From Lepisosteus oculatus (taxonomy: Eukaryota; Chordata; Actinopteri; Semionotiformes; Lepisosteidae), in contig NC_090698.1 of assembly GCF_040954835.1 (NCBI RefSeq), forward strand, positions 33,533,501 to 33,597,500: DNA of 64,000 bases, written 5' to 3'. The notes below the pieces were generated by a model. That model saw only the letters and a list, made by a program, of their open reading frames with translations. It was not told the DNA's origin and ran no database searches. Below are positions 1 through 13,098 of this stretch, piece after piece; positions within the stretch are counted from its first letter, which is position 1; each line of letters begins with the position of its first letter. A program made the position numbers and the translations under genes.

Positions 1-1035
1 TATCACTTTTTTCAGTTACCTGTTTCAGTGAAACTTCTCATTCCTGGCATAAGAGAAAGATTATTCTGGGTATCAGTCACTAAGTGTTTTCTTTTTAAAG
101 CAATTAAAATTTATTTAATGGATTAAACGTTAAATGTTGTCAAAGATGATTCCCTTGCTTCTTTCAAGAACTGGATACGATTATTGGATAAATTAATCGC
201 CAGGATCCAGAACAAGACAGATGGACTTTTTTGTCATCTTTCTTGACTTTTTTTTTAATATACTGTTTATTGTAAAATCAATAGCAGAAAACATGTGGTT
301 GATTTTCAGAATTCAGTAGATTTTCACTTTACCACATATGATTAACCTTGTTTAAGTACGAGGGTATTATGGCCCAAAATTGTTATGAACGTTACTTTTA
401 CTCACAGTGGACATGATTTTAAACATATTTTACCCATAAAATTGTTTATGTCTTGCATTTTTTTATACAGTGCTAATTTTTTTAACATTAATAGCAGCTA
501 TTGAAAAATTAGTAGGAAGAAACAGGTTTGTATTTACATTCTCTGATACATATTACATTTTAATTTATAAAATCTTCTAAAAAACCTTGAGAATAGATTA
601 TATGAAATCTGAGATAGCCTTGCTGGGCAGTATTGCACACCTACCTGAGAGCACCTTTGGGCACAACCATGAATTTGTAAACAGCTGAAAATTGTCTTTA
701 TTGTTCACTTCACAAACCTTCAGAGAATGCTCTATGTTTCTTTTGATTGACTTTTGAGAGAAGTAATGCAATTCACCTATCCTGTGGCAGTTAAAGTGAT
801 TAATCTTTAATTTCTTCCTAGGCATTGTAAGGGATTTTTCTTCTTTTTCAAAAATGAGTTTTGAAATGCTTCTCAAAACATTTCCCAAGATTTTTCTTTA
901 ATCAAATGAAAACAGGAAAGTAGGAGGTAAGAAAATGACAAAACAGAACTGAAAAATGTTATATACTGTAGGAACAACTTTATCATTTACATTAACAAAT
1001 ATGAATAAGGTTGAATATAAAAAAGATGCTTATTA
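1..1035. other. AT-rich intergenic DNA, no gene seen
   Basis: No open frame with recognisable protein content, no splice-bounded exon and no repeat family I can name. Confidence 0.6.
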
Positions 1036-1039
1036 ATTA

Positions 1040-1560
1040 AGATCAGCAGTTTCTCAAGACCCACAGGAGTGTTGAGGGCCAATCTTTCTCTCATTTGGTG
1101 TAATGGAAAAATAAAATGCAGAGTATACAACATAAGAACAGGTAGTTAATTGATTCAATGACCTAATCCACCTGTTACTTGAATAAAATGGAGTATCAGC
1201 TTCAAAAACATGGCAGGGTAATTTATTCCATACTCCTGCAACTCTAAAGAAGCAGGTATCTGTAGGAAAAGAAGCACTATCTGTTCTTAGTTTTAAATGC
1301 ACTTCTTTATAGTTTTCATTGGTGCCTTCTGGTTTGCGTTTCAGTGTTCATTCTGATTAAATTTTCTGTTGGTTTTGTCAATAAGGATTTTGAATACTTG
1401 TATCAGTTCCCTCTATGTTCATGACTGTAAAACAGTTCATTTGATTCATTTCCTTCATCCTGTCTCTTTATCGTAAGCCCTGATTCCGGTTACTCTTCTC
1501 TGCATAGATTCCAGAGCACCATTATTGAAAAATACTTTGAAATAGCACAAAACGTTCACT
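1040..1560 (-). repeat. LINE relic, C-terminal end of ORF2
   Basis: The minus strand encodes a decayed stretch with a VWNKLPCHV-type motif near 1200-1240. This matches the 'WNxLP..V' signature at the C-terminus of CR1/L2-like LINE ORF2 proteins. The flanking text resembles the relics at 1570-1925, 11140-11464 and 37500-37660. Family level is inferred. Confidence 0.55.
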
Positions 1561-1569
1561 AAGCCTGAG

Positions 1570-1925
1570 ACTGGAACATGAGAAGGGAAACAATGAGGCC
1601 ATTCAATCAGACTATTGCAGTTACAGTGTGTGGTAACTAATAATCAAGTGACGCAAGGATCTCAACAAACTGTTTCTTAAAAGAAGCAAAAGCATCAGCT
1701 TTGACAAAATGGCTGGGTAACATGTTCCTTTCTTTCACAATCCTATGTGCATATAAGTGCTTGCTATTCTCAGGTAGCTTCTTACAGAGAACTTCTCCGT
1801 AGGAACCATTTGTACCCCCTGTTACACAACAGGACAACAGGCCCTGAAGAAGCCCATTAAGTTGTCTTAGAAAATATCTTTGAAATCTTGAATACTTTAA
1901 CAAAGCTGCTTTATAGACTTCTCTG
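1570..1925 (-). repeat. LINE relic, second copy of the same 3' region
   Basis: The minus strand reads a C-terminal LINE-like stretch (ERNMLPSHFV followed by FASFKKQFVE). It is the same module as the neighbouring relic at 1040-1560. It is short and frame-broken, with no intact domain. Confidence 0.5.
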
Positions 1926-2029
1926 TTAAAGACTTAAATTAAAAGCAAAGGTTTTAACCATCAGAATGGTGGTGTATAATTTCAGGAAGTGGTACATCAG
2001 ACTGTAGAGCACATATAAAAGTGTCTTCT

Positions 2030-2605
2030 ATGCCTATGTCTTTTATGCCAGCAGGCATGTCATCCTGCAGCCCACTGAAGCTAAGCAGGTGTGAGCCTGG
2101 TCAGTACCTGGATGTGAGACCTCCTGGGAAAACCTGCTGCTGGAAGAGGTGTTATTGGAGCCAGCAGGGGGCGCTCACCCTGCGGTCTGTGTGGGTCCTA
2201 ATGCCCCAGTATAGTGATGGGGACACTATACTGTAAAAAGGCACCATCCTTCAGATGAGATGTAAAACCGAGGTCCTGACTCTGTGTGGTCATTAAAAAT
2301 CCCAGGGCGTTTCTCAAAAAGAGTAGGGGTGTAACCCTTGCGTCCTGGCCAAATTTCCCATTGACCAATCATGGCCTCCTAATAATCCCCATCTATGAAT
2401 CGGCTTCATTTCTCTATTCTCCTCCCCACTAAAAGCTGATGTGTGGTGAGGGTTCTGGCGCACTACAGCTGCCGTCGCATCATCTAGGTGGATGCTGCAC
2501 ATTGGTGGTAGTGGAGAGGAGTCCCATTACCTGTAAACCACTTTGAGTTGAGTGTCCAGAAAGCACTATATAAGTGTAAGCAATTATTATTATTAAAAAT
2601 AATGC
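2030..2605 (+). repeat. 5S rRNA-derived SINE (SINE3-like)
   Basis: The head at about 2040-2130 keeps 5S rRNA promoter blocks: a GAAGCTAAGCAGG-like A box, then GTCAGTACCTGGATG and GAGACCTCCTGGGAA-like intermediate and C-box parts. The body is shared with copies at 14598-14945 and 35855-36365. The 3' end has a LINE-type tail (AAAGCACTATATAAGTGTAAG) and an ATT repeat. Such SINEs are transcribed by RNA polymerase III and moved by a partner LINE. Confidence 0.85.
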
Positions 2606-2609
2606 ATCA

Positions 2610-5600
2610 TAATGCATCACAAACCAACGCGATGTGTATTGGTGTTAGCTTCTGATTCTACCAATTTATATTTAACATTCTGAATGTCCTGCTGAAGCCA
2701 TTTATAACAACTCTATCTCTGAGATTCACAATAGAAACTCACCCCTTTTTTCAAATGATCTCATAGCTACTTAAAATTAAATGTAAACAAAACTACAGAA
2801 GAATGCAAACAGACTTAATTAGCAATTCATAAAACAGATTTGGCAAGAAGTTGAAATCATAATTTTTCAAAAATGACATACTTCTCTGAGCTAATCACAG
2901 CTTTGTTCTAGAGAACAACCTTAGATTTTAATTCTTCACTATTGATAAATTGCTATTATCTCAGAGGGTTCTTATCTTCTCAGCTTCATCTGATGCTCAG
3001 TGTCAGGACCTCATGGATTATTTCACTAATAAGATGTTTGCTTTGTAAACGGCAGCAGCCACACCTCATGTGCACACTCACACATTTAGAAATTCAACAC
3101 CACTGTTCCGCTGGATCCCAAGTTTGCTCCTGGCATGGTAGGAACTGTTTTCCACCCTGAAGACCCCCTTTGTTCTTTGGATCCTTTCCCATCCCATCTT
3201 CTAAAATCTAATTTTAGACTTCATATGATAAATCTGTCTCACCCGCAGTTTTCTTTTTTTTTAAAAAGCTGTGATTACCTCTTTGCTTCAAAAATGTAAT
3301 TTAGATGCCTATGCATTTGCAAATTACCATTCTATTTCTCATCTTCTTTTCAAAGATATTGGAAAAACTAGTTGCTTTTCAATTGCAACCTATTTTGTAA
3401 TCAAATGACCTTAATTTGCAGTTTTGATCTTGGTCTCATTTTTAAATGATCTAGTAAACTCAGACTCTAGCTCTGTTGGTCCTATGAGATCTGACACTCC
3501 ATAATCTCTTTTACAGTCTTTACATCTAGACTAAATCTGCTTAGTCTTTTTAGTGTTTGCCTTTTTGCCCTTTTCCATTTTTTTATCTGTCTTTTTTCTG
3601 TTTAATGTTATTTTGATTATATTTTTTGTTTTTTTTGTGTGTGTTTTTGGTTTTACCATGTAAAGTGCAAACACTCTGGTGTACATGGGCACTATAAATA
3701 CTAGTAAATCACAGTCACATACCAGCTTATAGTCAAGAAAAAGTACTGCCACATGCATGGACTAGAACTGGGCAAGTACTGAAGATTGCCAGTAAATTCG
3801 ATTTTACTATTCTTATAATACTCCTAAGAATAAATCTATGTCATGAAAATGATAAAGACCACAATTTTTCATGAAGTAATTGTGCCACAAACCAGTGTTT
3901 TTCCCTGTATTGAAGTGGTCTTACATACAAAACGGAAACAACAATTGTGCAAATGTGAAACTAAAGTCCAAAAACCAGAATGGTTAGTGTAACTACAAGG
4001 GCTCAAGCATTTACAGTATCTATGGTTTTATTAACAGGTTAATTATGAGTGGTGTAGTTGTGTAGTTTCTAGTTTTCTAGTTGTGGTACAAATGAGGAAG
4101 CCAATTCCTAAAACCAGAATGCCAAATGAATGTGCATCCCCAAGAAAAGAAAGTAAAAGTATTTGAAGGTTTCCTACCATGATAATTCATGTACAACTTT
4201 CTTGGACAGTCATTTTTTATTTCAATTAATGCTGACAGGTCAGATGCTAACAGTTAAATTAACCCAGTAGTTAATGTAGAGGTGGAAATATGCAACATTT
4301 AAAAAATATTTATAGATAAATGGTTGATCTGTAATGGGCAGATTTTCACTTTATCACATATGACTACCACAGTCACATTATATCACTTTCTACCTGTCTC
4401 TGGTTTTACTCTAGAACAAAGTAGTTAATAACAGATTATAGTTACTAAAGTTAAGTTATAAGTTACTCTTTCCAGAAATGTCAATTTTTCAGTGTCAAGG
4501 TGCCCCTATGTCAACTGTTGTTTAATGATGATGAATTTCACAAATGCCCTGATGTCTGTCCCATTTCCACATTCTTTTGAGAGATTGTTACGATTTTTAT
4601 TAAAGCGGTTGAAGACAAAAGGTAATTTTCCCACTTTAATAGGAGCAGTTTTGACTACTTGCTAAGTAATAGATTAGTAGAGTGTATAGTGGCTTCTTTA
4701 AAGAGGCAGTGTTCACTGTCAGTGCTGTTCTCTCTCATTTCTCACATCCATTCATTAGCAGTGCTATTAGCTTGGCCTACATTTTCTAGTACAACGTCTC
4801 ATTAAATGAATAGTACGATGAATAGAAACAACATTTCTAATAAAATGATTCAGCAAAAGATCTCAGGAATATATTTTTATCCCAGTTGCTTTTTAATTGG
4901 ATGTTTGAGGGTATTTCCCAACAGTATAACAAAAACCATACAAAGTACACATTAATGTTATTTCTTTTCTCACATGCTAAAAACATAAAATACTTTAAGT
5001 GAACATAAATGTAGTTGTAAGGAGAGAAGGCTCATCTAATTAACCTGGTAAAGAGCTGCTAATAGATCAGAAATGCTGTAAATATTCAAATAGATAAATA
5101 TGAAAAGATATGTAATGATTAAGGTCAGACACAGCAGACACACAAGATCTGTAATTAAATTAAAGTTGTAAGAAATGCAAGTGACAGCCATGTCTCACCC
5201 AGTGAAAGTAAAACTTGAAATGCAAGCCTCAGTCTAAATTAAAGTGAAAATAATTTGAAATTAGCATAAAAGCCTTACTGATGTTTTACTACCTACTAAC
5301 AATTAAGTTTACCATGTAGACCAAAATGTTCATACCCTATCATATGCTCTTATGCATACAGTATGCTATGCTCTTGCTCTTATGCATTACTCTAGTTTTA
5401 TTCAAAAACTCTAACAAGGTAAATAAGGCATTTTTTTCAGACAAAATAGTCATCTAGAATCCTATTGCCAGATGCATTAGGTGATTTCTAATTTTGTTCC
5501 TATTAAATTAATGTTCCATAGCCTTACATATAAGTACAGTAACTGTTTGTTTTGGCAACCTTTTTATGGATGAATAGTTTTCCAGTCAGTGAGTATTGCA

Positions 5601-7305
5601 CCTGTTGCTCTGTTTCGAGTGACTGCTGGAAGAGTTTTGTTATGAATAACATTTATTTTTTTAGTACAACTTATAAAACACTACTAGACACTGAAATATT
5701 GTTAATGTTAAGTGCCTGTAGTGCTTGTAACACATCTGCCTCTTCTGTACTTATATTATTTCCCTCAATCTGAGACATACTGTCAATATCTTCCGTAGCA
5801 AACTTTTGTGACGTTTTTATTTGATACATCAGCTATTTCAGTTTTTATTCAATCTGCAGATAGGGAGATTGCACAGTGACAGAACCCTTCATCATAGAAA
5901 CATTCTGAAAAATCAAAAGCAGACACAATTGCTTAAATATACCTTATTTGCAGTCATAAAGCCTGTCCATTTTACAAAGAACTATCCATTTGACCAGATT
6001 TTGTTACTATTCATTATTTTAACTTGGGAAACCAGTAAAGCACATGCTGTCCTCTCCCCTTCCATTTACACTTCCTTGTTTTTACTTTCCTTTAATTCCT
6101 TGTTAGTACGTCTGTCTTTCTCATGCTTGTTAGTGTGTTAGGTTCTGCGAGTTTAAGGTTAAGTGTTCAGCCTGTACAGCCCGAGCTTTTTTCGCCTTCA
6201 TTGTCCAAAAGCTTTCCATTTACATACATACTTTCCATCCCATTCATCCTTTACTCTACTGCATATTTACTTTTGTAACACAGAAAAACGTATTTATTTA
6301 ATGTATTATTTATTTTATCCTCAATTTTAATGCTCTTTTCTCACTTGTTATTCATTTTGGAAATTGTTTTCTCTACAGATTTTCCTAATTAGATTTGTGT
6401 TAATAATTTCTGTCGTGTACACACGAACACAACCGTCATGTGTCATGTTTTTCATTATTATCACTGACCGAATTCAAAATCAGTACAAATAGTAGTGTAG
6501 TGTAGTTGTATAGCCCAACAGTGTCAGATCCCTTGTGCTCTTTCCTGACCTTGTTAACTCATCACTCTTACTTTTGGTTGAATAATGCAACATATTGAAT
6601 ATTTAAATTGCTCTATTTGCATATTCTGCTGAGTGAACCCACAATGTATCTTAACTACCTTGCACTCAATGAGTTTCGGGAACGTGAGCAATCTACTGTA
6701 TATGACCATGCCAGACAGTAAATGGGTCTACAAACTACAGTAACAGTGTCAGCTTGAGTCATGTTTCCTGATTGTGACAAGATCAGTAGACTGATTTTCA
6801 GAATGCAAGATGAAGCTTTTGTATAGTAGTTCCTTTGAAATGTGATCTTATTTGTATTTTAACTTATTAGGCACAATAAAAAAATGTTTGTGTATTATGC
6901 ATGGATTGCAATTAATATAAAAATATGACACTTTTAGAGCATATGTATGTTGATTCCTGTTGGTATAAATCTTAAAAATATTTGAATATTTTGTCTTAAA
7001 AATATATATGGTTTAATTTGTCCTGAAGAACACAGGTACATGTTCCTATTATGAAAGGGATCAAAAGAAAACAATATTGTTCTTTCAGAAATATCAGTCA
7101 GAAATATCAGTCTTAAAAAATACATCAGCACGTTACACCTGGGGTGGCTTCCTTTCACTGTCTCTATGTGGATTTCAGAATTAGATTTAAAATACTGCTG
7201 CTCATCTTGGCTTGAACAGTTTAGCTCCTCGACTACATCAGTGAACTCTAAAACTACCTTACTTTTGCGTGTTGTTTTGTCCTCTTCAGACTGACTTTCT
7301 TTCAT
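2610..7305. other. AT-rich intergenic DNA, no gene seen
   Basis: Only short open frames without recognisable domains. A 123-codon minus frame at 6934-7305 was examined and not accepted. Confidence 0.55.
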
Positions 7306-7309
7306 TTCT

Positions 7310-7570
7310 CAATACGAGACTCCAGACTCTTGGGGACTGTACTTGCTGTTCTGTTGGCCCAAGACTGTGGAATGCTCTCTAACCCCATATAAGATCTTGC
7401 AAGTCCATCTGTACTTTGAAACCCTATCTAATAACTAACTTCATATTCTAGTTTTTAATTGTTTTTAATTTCATTTTTATTTGTTTATACTGTACCTGTC
7501 TCATTTATATGATTGCACAGCACTCTGGATGTATAATACTGTGAAAGGTGATATAAGGTGATATCATAGA
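7310..7570 (+). repeat. LINE relic, ORF2 C-terminus
   Basis: Plus-strand reading near 7350-7430 gives GPRLWNAL, a stop, then PHIR, matching the 'APRLWNSLPxxIR' C-terminal signature of fish LINEs. A TAA interrupts the motif, so it is dead. Confidence 0.6.
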
Positions 7571-7574
7571 TTTG

Positions 7575-10500
7575 ATGTGTTAAAACACCTCAAAGACATT
7601 TCAGTAGAATAAACTGGAAACTGCAACACAGATTTTCTTTTGTATCAAGGAGTTATTCCTGGAACGTGAATTTTTACTTATGCAGTAACATGATGGTAGA
7701 GAGTAACCTGTGCAAATGATTTATTTTTGTAAATATAAAGGAGGTGTTTGTGTTATATTGTGTTTCAAGTCATTTTGAAGTCCAGTCTATCTGTTCATTG
7801 GTGATGTAGTTTTATATAAACGCTTTTACTGTATGTTAAGGTCAAGAACTGGACTTCAGGCAATGAAAAACTCAAGTCATATCTGCTGTACACGTACTCA
7901 TGTGACCGCCCACTGCGTCTAGTTCAGCACAATGTATTTCGCGTAGTCACGGCAGTTCATAGGGCTATTCATTTTTTCACCGATAATTAATAATAAATGG
8001 TAATTTACTGCACATAACAATAGCCAGTAGAAAAATGTACTGCATGATAGGAAATGTAGATACAGAACAATAACTTTGGAAAAGAGTAACCCTTTATAAT
8101 CTACTTCTAGGAATCGTTCCACAATTCAGAACAATGACAGTGGATTACAAAGCCTAATCGTAAAGGAACCGAAACTATTTGAGCGGGCATTTCTATACAC
8201 TTTACAAAGGCACAACAGCAATATATAACAGCCCTATATGGCATAGAAATTATGATTTATATCACTATAAATAATCTATTCTTAAAACAATCTCCAAGAT
8301 AAAAATGAAAAGTCACAGTTAACATCGGACTCTATTACTGTATAGTTTAAAATGAAATGCGGATTTATGTTTCCCAAATACCGTCGTCAGTGAGATCAGT
8401 GCTGTTCAGAAAGTTTTCCAACCACTCACACAGATTGAACGTCTTCACAGAATAACCTAGAGGGGGTTATAGGAATTTCATAGAAATTGTAATATGTACG
8501 TCAATTTATTGCTACGACATACGAGAGCACTTTTTTCAATGTATAATTTCATAAACACCTTGTTGTATTCTAAAGTAATTTCGAAGACAAAGCAGTGTAA
8601 TATTTCTGTAATGACTGCTATTATTCCGTTTAGGTTGTAAGGTCTGCTATTTTATTTTTGGATGGGTTCCTTCTACTTATATCATATATATTTTGTTAAT
8701 CCATAAATAGCATATTTCTACTGTAAACTGTCACATCCAGCTGTTTGTCTGTCCCAACTAAACCGTGACAAATAAATCTACATCCTACTTTCGCATTGAC
8801 ATACACGCCCACGGGAGTTAATTTACAGAATTTGAAAAAAATATATTAAACGCATTATGGTCATAAGCTGTAGAAGGCAGCCTCTTGCCACTGGCCTCAA
8901 AATATAAATGGCCTCAAAATGTTTTAGAACTTTTTAAAAGCATCATGTAATAACGAAAGGTCTCGATAGTCAGTTTGTGAATCGAATCTGAAAGAGCCAA
9001 CTTTCCTTTTGAGTATGAGAATGGTGCTAAGTGACTGTTATTCACTATCTCGTCTTCATTAAACGGTATACCACCTGAAGAGTCGGGTAAGGCATTTGTC
9101 TGTTTTCTACATCGGTTGTCTACAAAGCTCAAATAATATTTTTTTTTTATTTGTGCAAGAAAATAAAAATTATGCGTATTTTTCACAAGCAAAACAAAAA
9201 TTCTTGAAATGCAATCCAGGATAAATTACTCACAGATTACGCGTTGCTGGGAAATGTTGTGGAGTGTTTTATTGTAGTTGTGTGCTGATTTACGTTATGG
9301 TATGAGATGCTCATTGATTTATTCATGAAAGCTAAACAAAAGTCTTCTAAATTGCTGAATATTTGGTTTTGCCGACGTAGTGTCTGTGATGGGGATGAGA
9401 ACTTGCCTGAGCTTTTTGTACTGTATGAAAAAAACATACTGTGCATGCGTAAACATTTTAGTAGAGATTGAAATAAGTAGATTAAACTACTGTATATAAT
9501 ATATGTATACAGTAGAACCTGTCTAATCTACGATAGCATGCCCACACCACAACTATCATAATAATGATAAAGTTTTTACAGATTATGTTCTTGTGATAAA
9601 AATGACACTCTTTTCAGTCTTCCGAATAGTATCTCCTTGAGTTAAATCTTTTTTCTATCAAAACCAAAAACCCGCACGTCACTTTCAAAATGATAATGCA
9701 GTTTTAAGTGCGTTGTCTCAGCTTTCAATTTAATCGATTTTTATTTTTTATGTTGTGTATTGTGTACCGTGCAGTGAGGATAGTGCTCTTATTTCTGAGT
9801 TTTTGGGATCTGGGATCAGTTCCAGAATGTGGTTATGGAATTGCCACCTGATATACTGTAATATGGTTGTAACAGTCTACTGATATCCATGTGGACATCA
9901 CTGGGCCTAGTGACATGATAGGCATCTCTAATCTTGTAGTTTTGTTAGAGAATCACAACTCCTTTTGGAGCTCTTCCCTGCTAGGACTAAGGGACTTGCA
10001 GAGTGAAACAGAGAGAATGGCACTGACCAACACAACTTTTAGTCTGGATGAATGATTTGAAATAATTACATAATAAAAAGAGCTGCTCCCCTCTATCCAT
10101 TTGAAATGACTATCTAATACAGCCCCAGGGAGAAACTTCATACAGAAGGTTTCCAACCAAACACAGGAACTACCGCCATGTCACCCTACCCAGAGACTGC
10201 CCTAAAATAACTGCAGATAACTAAAATCAAAATACATATTTAGCTCACCCTTAGTTTAGCACTTATCTAAGGTTTTCTGGTAACATCCTGTTAGATGCCT
10301 GAGCTTTTTGGTATGGTTTAGTAACCATCACTTTGGTGCTTACAGAATCATGATACAGAGACCCCAACCAATGGTGTCATATTATGGACTAGCAAAGTTC
10401 AGTTCAATTTCCTTCTGTGTAAAAAGATTCCCTACATGCTTTATGGGATACATAATTTTCTGGAAGAAGCAGTGTGACAATTTACAGAATAAATATGTTT

Positions 10501-11135
10501 TTAATGGGAAAATTAAAAAATATGCACTAAAACTAGCAGACTAGCAACATTACAGGAAATTACAAAATTACAACAAAATTCCATTGTGCAGAAACATTTT
10601 TTTTGCTGATAAGAAGGCTAATATTTTTCTGAGTAACTACTTTCAGCTACAAAATGACAATAAAAGTAGTGACACGTTTTTTGTCTTTTGAAATACTTTC
10701 CTCAGTACACAAAGATTCACCAGTCTGAATCATGTTTATGAAGAATTTATTGTGTTTTAGTTAGTTATTGTGTTTTTGAGATTTCCAGTGCAGGATACTT
10801 CTAAATTCTTAAGAGGTTTACTAACAAAACCATCAGTTAACAGGTTTCTTTAGTCTCTGCAGTTCCAGTTCCCATTTTAATGATGTGGAATTCCCTTGTC
10901 TTTTTTGTCCTTGTTTTTGTTCCTCACCCAAAATATTCCAACACTGTACTATATATTTACTTCTTGTATACGGTGAAAAAAAAAATACACAAGAAAAACA
11001 GAAAATATAAAAAAAAATATAAAAATATAAAAAAAAATATAAAATAAGTTAATTAAAGCCATTATGGATTAATTTCAAGCATTGTTGAAATATATTCACA
11101 ATTATACTTTTACAAATCACTTTTTTACCTTTAAA
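7575..11135. other. AT-rich intergenic DNA, no gene seen
   Basis: No recognisable coding or RNA feature. Positions 10975-11045 hold an A-rich low-complexity tract of AAAATAT-type units. Confidence 0.55.
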
Positions 11136-11139
11136 TTGC

Positions 11140-11464
11140 ACGTTATATACTAATATCCATATATATTAAGAATATAAGGACAGTTACTGTCCAAATGAGA
11201 GCAGACCATTCAGCCCATGTAGCCCACTTGTAGTTAGTGGTTAATTGATCCAATGCTCTCATCCAGCTGCTTCTTGAAGGAAGCCAGGATAACAGCATGA
11301 ATTGGTACCCTGTTCCATATAACCACAACTTTGTATAAAGAAGTGCCTACTCTTTTTTATATACACCCACATAGCTTTCAGTTATGTTCTTGGGTATCTT
11401 TTATCATTTACTATTTCTTCAGAAGTCCACTGCATTGACTGTCAGTGGCTTTGAGGACTTTGAA
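11140..11464 (-). repeat. LINE relic, 3' part, interrupted by Tc1
   Basis: Minus-strand text matches the relics at 1040-1925. It stops exactly at the Tc1 insertion and resumes at 13099, showing that the Tc1 element landed inside an older LINE copy. Confidence 0.6.
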
Positions 11465-11466
11465 TA

Positions 11467-11680
11467 CAGTGCCTTGCGAAAGTATTCGGCCCCCTTGAAC
11501 TTTTCAACCTTTTGCCACATTTCAGGCTTCAAACATAAAGATATAAATTTTTTATTTTATGTGAAGAATCACCAACAAGTGGGACACAATTGTGAAGTGG
11601 AACGAAATCTATTGGATTTTTGAAACTTTTTTAACTAATAAAAAAATGAAAAGTGGGGCGTGCAAAATTATTCGGCCCCC
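11467..11680. repeat. Tc1 copy 1 terminal inverted repeat, left
   Basis: About 214 bp, the inverted partner of 12883-13096. The outer GTATTCGGCCCC and the inner ATTATTCGGCCCC are similar, as in IR/DR-type Tc1 elements with two transposase sites per end. Confidence 0.9.
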
Positions 11681-11685
11681 TTGCG

Positions 11686-12705
11686 TTAATACTTTGTAGA
11701 GCCACCTTTTGCTGCGATTACAGCTGCAAGTCGCTTGGGGTATGTCTCTATCAGTTTTGCACATCGAGAGACTGAAATTCTTGCCCATTCTTCCTTGCAA
11801 AACAGCTCGAGCTCAGTGAGGTTGGATGGAGAGCGTTTGTGAACAGCAGTTTTCAGCTCTTTCCACAGATTCTCGATTGGATTCAGGTCTGGACTTTGAC
11901 TTGGCCATTCAAACACCTGGATACGTTTATTTGTGAACCATTCCTTTGTAGATTTTGCTGTATGTTTGGGATCATTGTCTTGTTGGAAGATAAATCTCCG
12001 TCCCAGTTTCAGGTCTTTTGCAGACTCCAACAGGTTTTCATCCGGAATGGTCCTGTATTTGGCTGCATCCATCTTCCCCTCAATTTTAACCATCTTCCCT
12101 GTCCCTGCTGAAGAAAAGCAGGCCCAAACCATGATGCTGCCACCACCATGTTTGACAGTGGGGATGGTGTGTTGAGGGTGATGAGCTGTGTTGCTTTTAC
12201 GCCAAACATATCGTTTTGCATTGTGGCCAAAAAGTTCGATTTTGGTTTCATCTGACCAGAGCACCTTCTTCCACATGTTTGGGGTGTCTCCCAGGTGGCT
12301 TGTGGCAAACTTTAGACGAGACTTTTTATGGATATCTTTGAGAAATGGCTTTCTTCTTGCCACTCTTCCATAAAGGCCAGATTTGTGCAGTGTAAGACTG
12401 ATTGTTGTCCTATGGACAGACTCTCCCACCTCAGCTGTAGTTCTCTGCAGTTCATCCAGAGTGATCATGGGCCTCTTGGCTGCATCTCTGATCAGTCTTC
12501 TCCTTGTCTGAGCTGAAAGTTTAGAGGGACGGCCAGGTCTTGGTAGATTTGCAGTGGTCTGATACTCCTTCCATTTCAAGATGATCGCTTGCACAGTGCT
12601 CCTTGGGATGTTTGAAGCTTGGGAAATCTTTTTGTATCCAAATCCGGCTTTAAACTTCTCCACAACAGTATTACGGACCTGCCTGGTGTGTTCCTTGGTC
12701 TTCAT
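11686..12705 (-). CDS. Tc1-family transposase, intact
   Basis: 339 codons, the usual Tc1/Sleeping Beauty-type length (about 340). Residues 1-110 form the paired-like DNA-binding region with a GRPS AT-hook-like linker near 58-61. The catalytic core follows, with D152 (WSDET), D243 (QQDNDPKHT) and E278 (SPDLNPIENLW). Thirty-four residues separate D243 and E278, the DD34E pattern. A GGGS glycine-rich box lies near 187-190. No stop or frameshift is present. It catalyses cut-and-paste transposition at TA sites using the flanking inverted repeats. It differs from the copy at 52581-53600 at residues 209 (E here, V there) and 221 (P here, L there). Whether it is active cannot be judged from sequence alone. 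Confidence 0.97.
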   Translation of the reverse strand: MKTKEHTRQVRNTVVEKFKAGFGYKKISQASNIPRSTVQAIILKWKEYQTTANLPRPGRPSKLSAQTRRRLIRDAAKRPMITLDELQRTTAEVGESVHRTTISLTLHKSGLYGRVARRKPFLKDIHKKSRLKFATSHLGDTPNMWKKVLWSDETKIELFGHNAKRYVWRKSNTAHHPQHTIPTVKHGGGSIMVWACFSSAGTGKMVKIEGKMDAAKYRTIPDENLLESAKDLKLGRRFIFQQDNDPKHTAKSTKEWFTNKRIQVFEWPSQSPDLNPIENLWKELKTAVHKRSPSNLTELELFCKEEWARISVSRCAKLIETYPKRLAAVIAAKGGSTKY

Positions 12706-12882
12706 GATGCTCTCTGCGCTTTCAACAGAACCTTGAGACTATCACAGAGCAGGTGCATTTATACAGAGACTTGATTACACACAGGTGGATTCTATTTATC
12801 ACCATCAGTCATTTAGGACAACATTGGATCATTCAGAGATCCTCGCTGAACTTCTGGAGTGAGTTTGCTGCACTGAAAGTAA

Positions 12883-13096
12883 AGGGGCCGAATAATTTTG
12901 CACGCGCCACTTTTCATTTTTTTATTAGTTAAAAAAGTTTCAAAAATCCAATAGATTTCGTTCCACTTCACAATTGTGTCCCACTTGTTGGTGATTCTTC
13001 ACATAAAATAAAAAATGTATATCTTTATGTTTGAAGCCTGAAATGTGGCAAAAGGTTGAAAAGTTCAAGGGGGCCGAATACTTTCGCAAGGCACTG
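12883..13096. repeat. Tc1 copy 1 terminal inverted repeat, right
   Basis: Inverted partner of 11467-11680. It lies upstream of the transposase start and probably contains its promoter. Confidence 0.9.
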
Positions 13097-13098
13097 TA

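Larger units (their letters stand above)
11467..13096 (-). mobile_element. Tc1-like DNA transposon, copy 1, full length
   Basis: A 1630-bp element flanked by TA dinucleotides at 11465-11466 and 13097-13098, the expected Tc1/mariner target duplication. Both ends begin CAGTGCCTTGCGAAAGTATT. Long terminal inverted repeats of about 214 bp (11467-11680 and 12883-13096) flank one intact transposase gene on the minus strand. It is nearly identical to the element at 52190-53819. Confidence 0.96.

Noticed and set aside
3531..3758. Lysine-rich minus-strand frame
   Set aside because: Product of a T/G-rich low-complexity stretch (GTTTTTTTTGTGTGTG-like), not a gene.
6934..7305. 123-codon open frame on the minus strand
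   Set aside because: No domain, no splice context, composition typical of chance AT-rich frames, and it abuts a LINE relic.
11839..12516. Several open frames antisense to the Tc1 transposase (and their mirror at 52770-53447)
   Set aside because: Shadows of the intact transposase gene in other frames.
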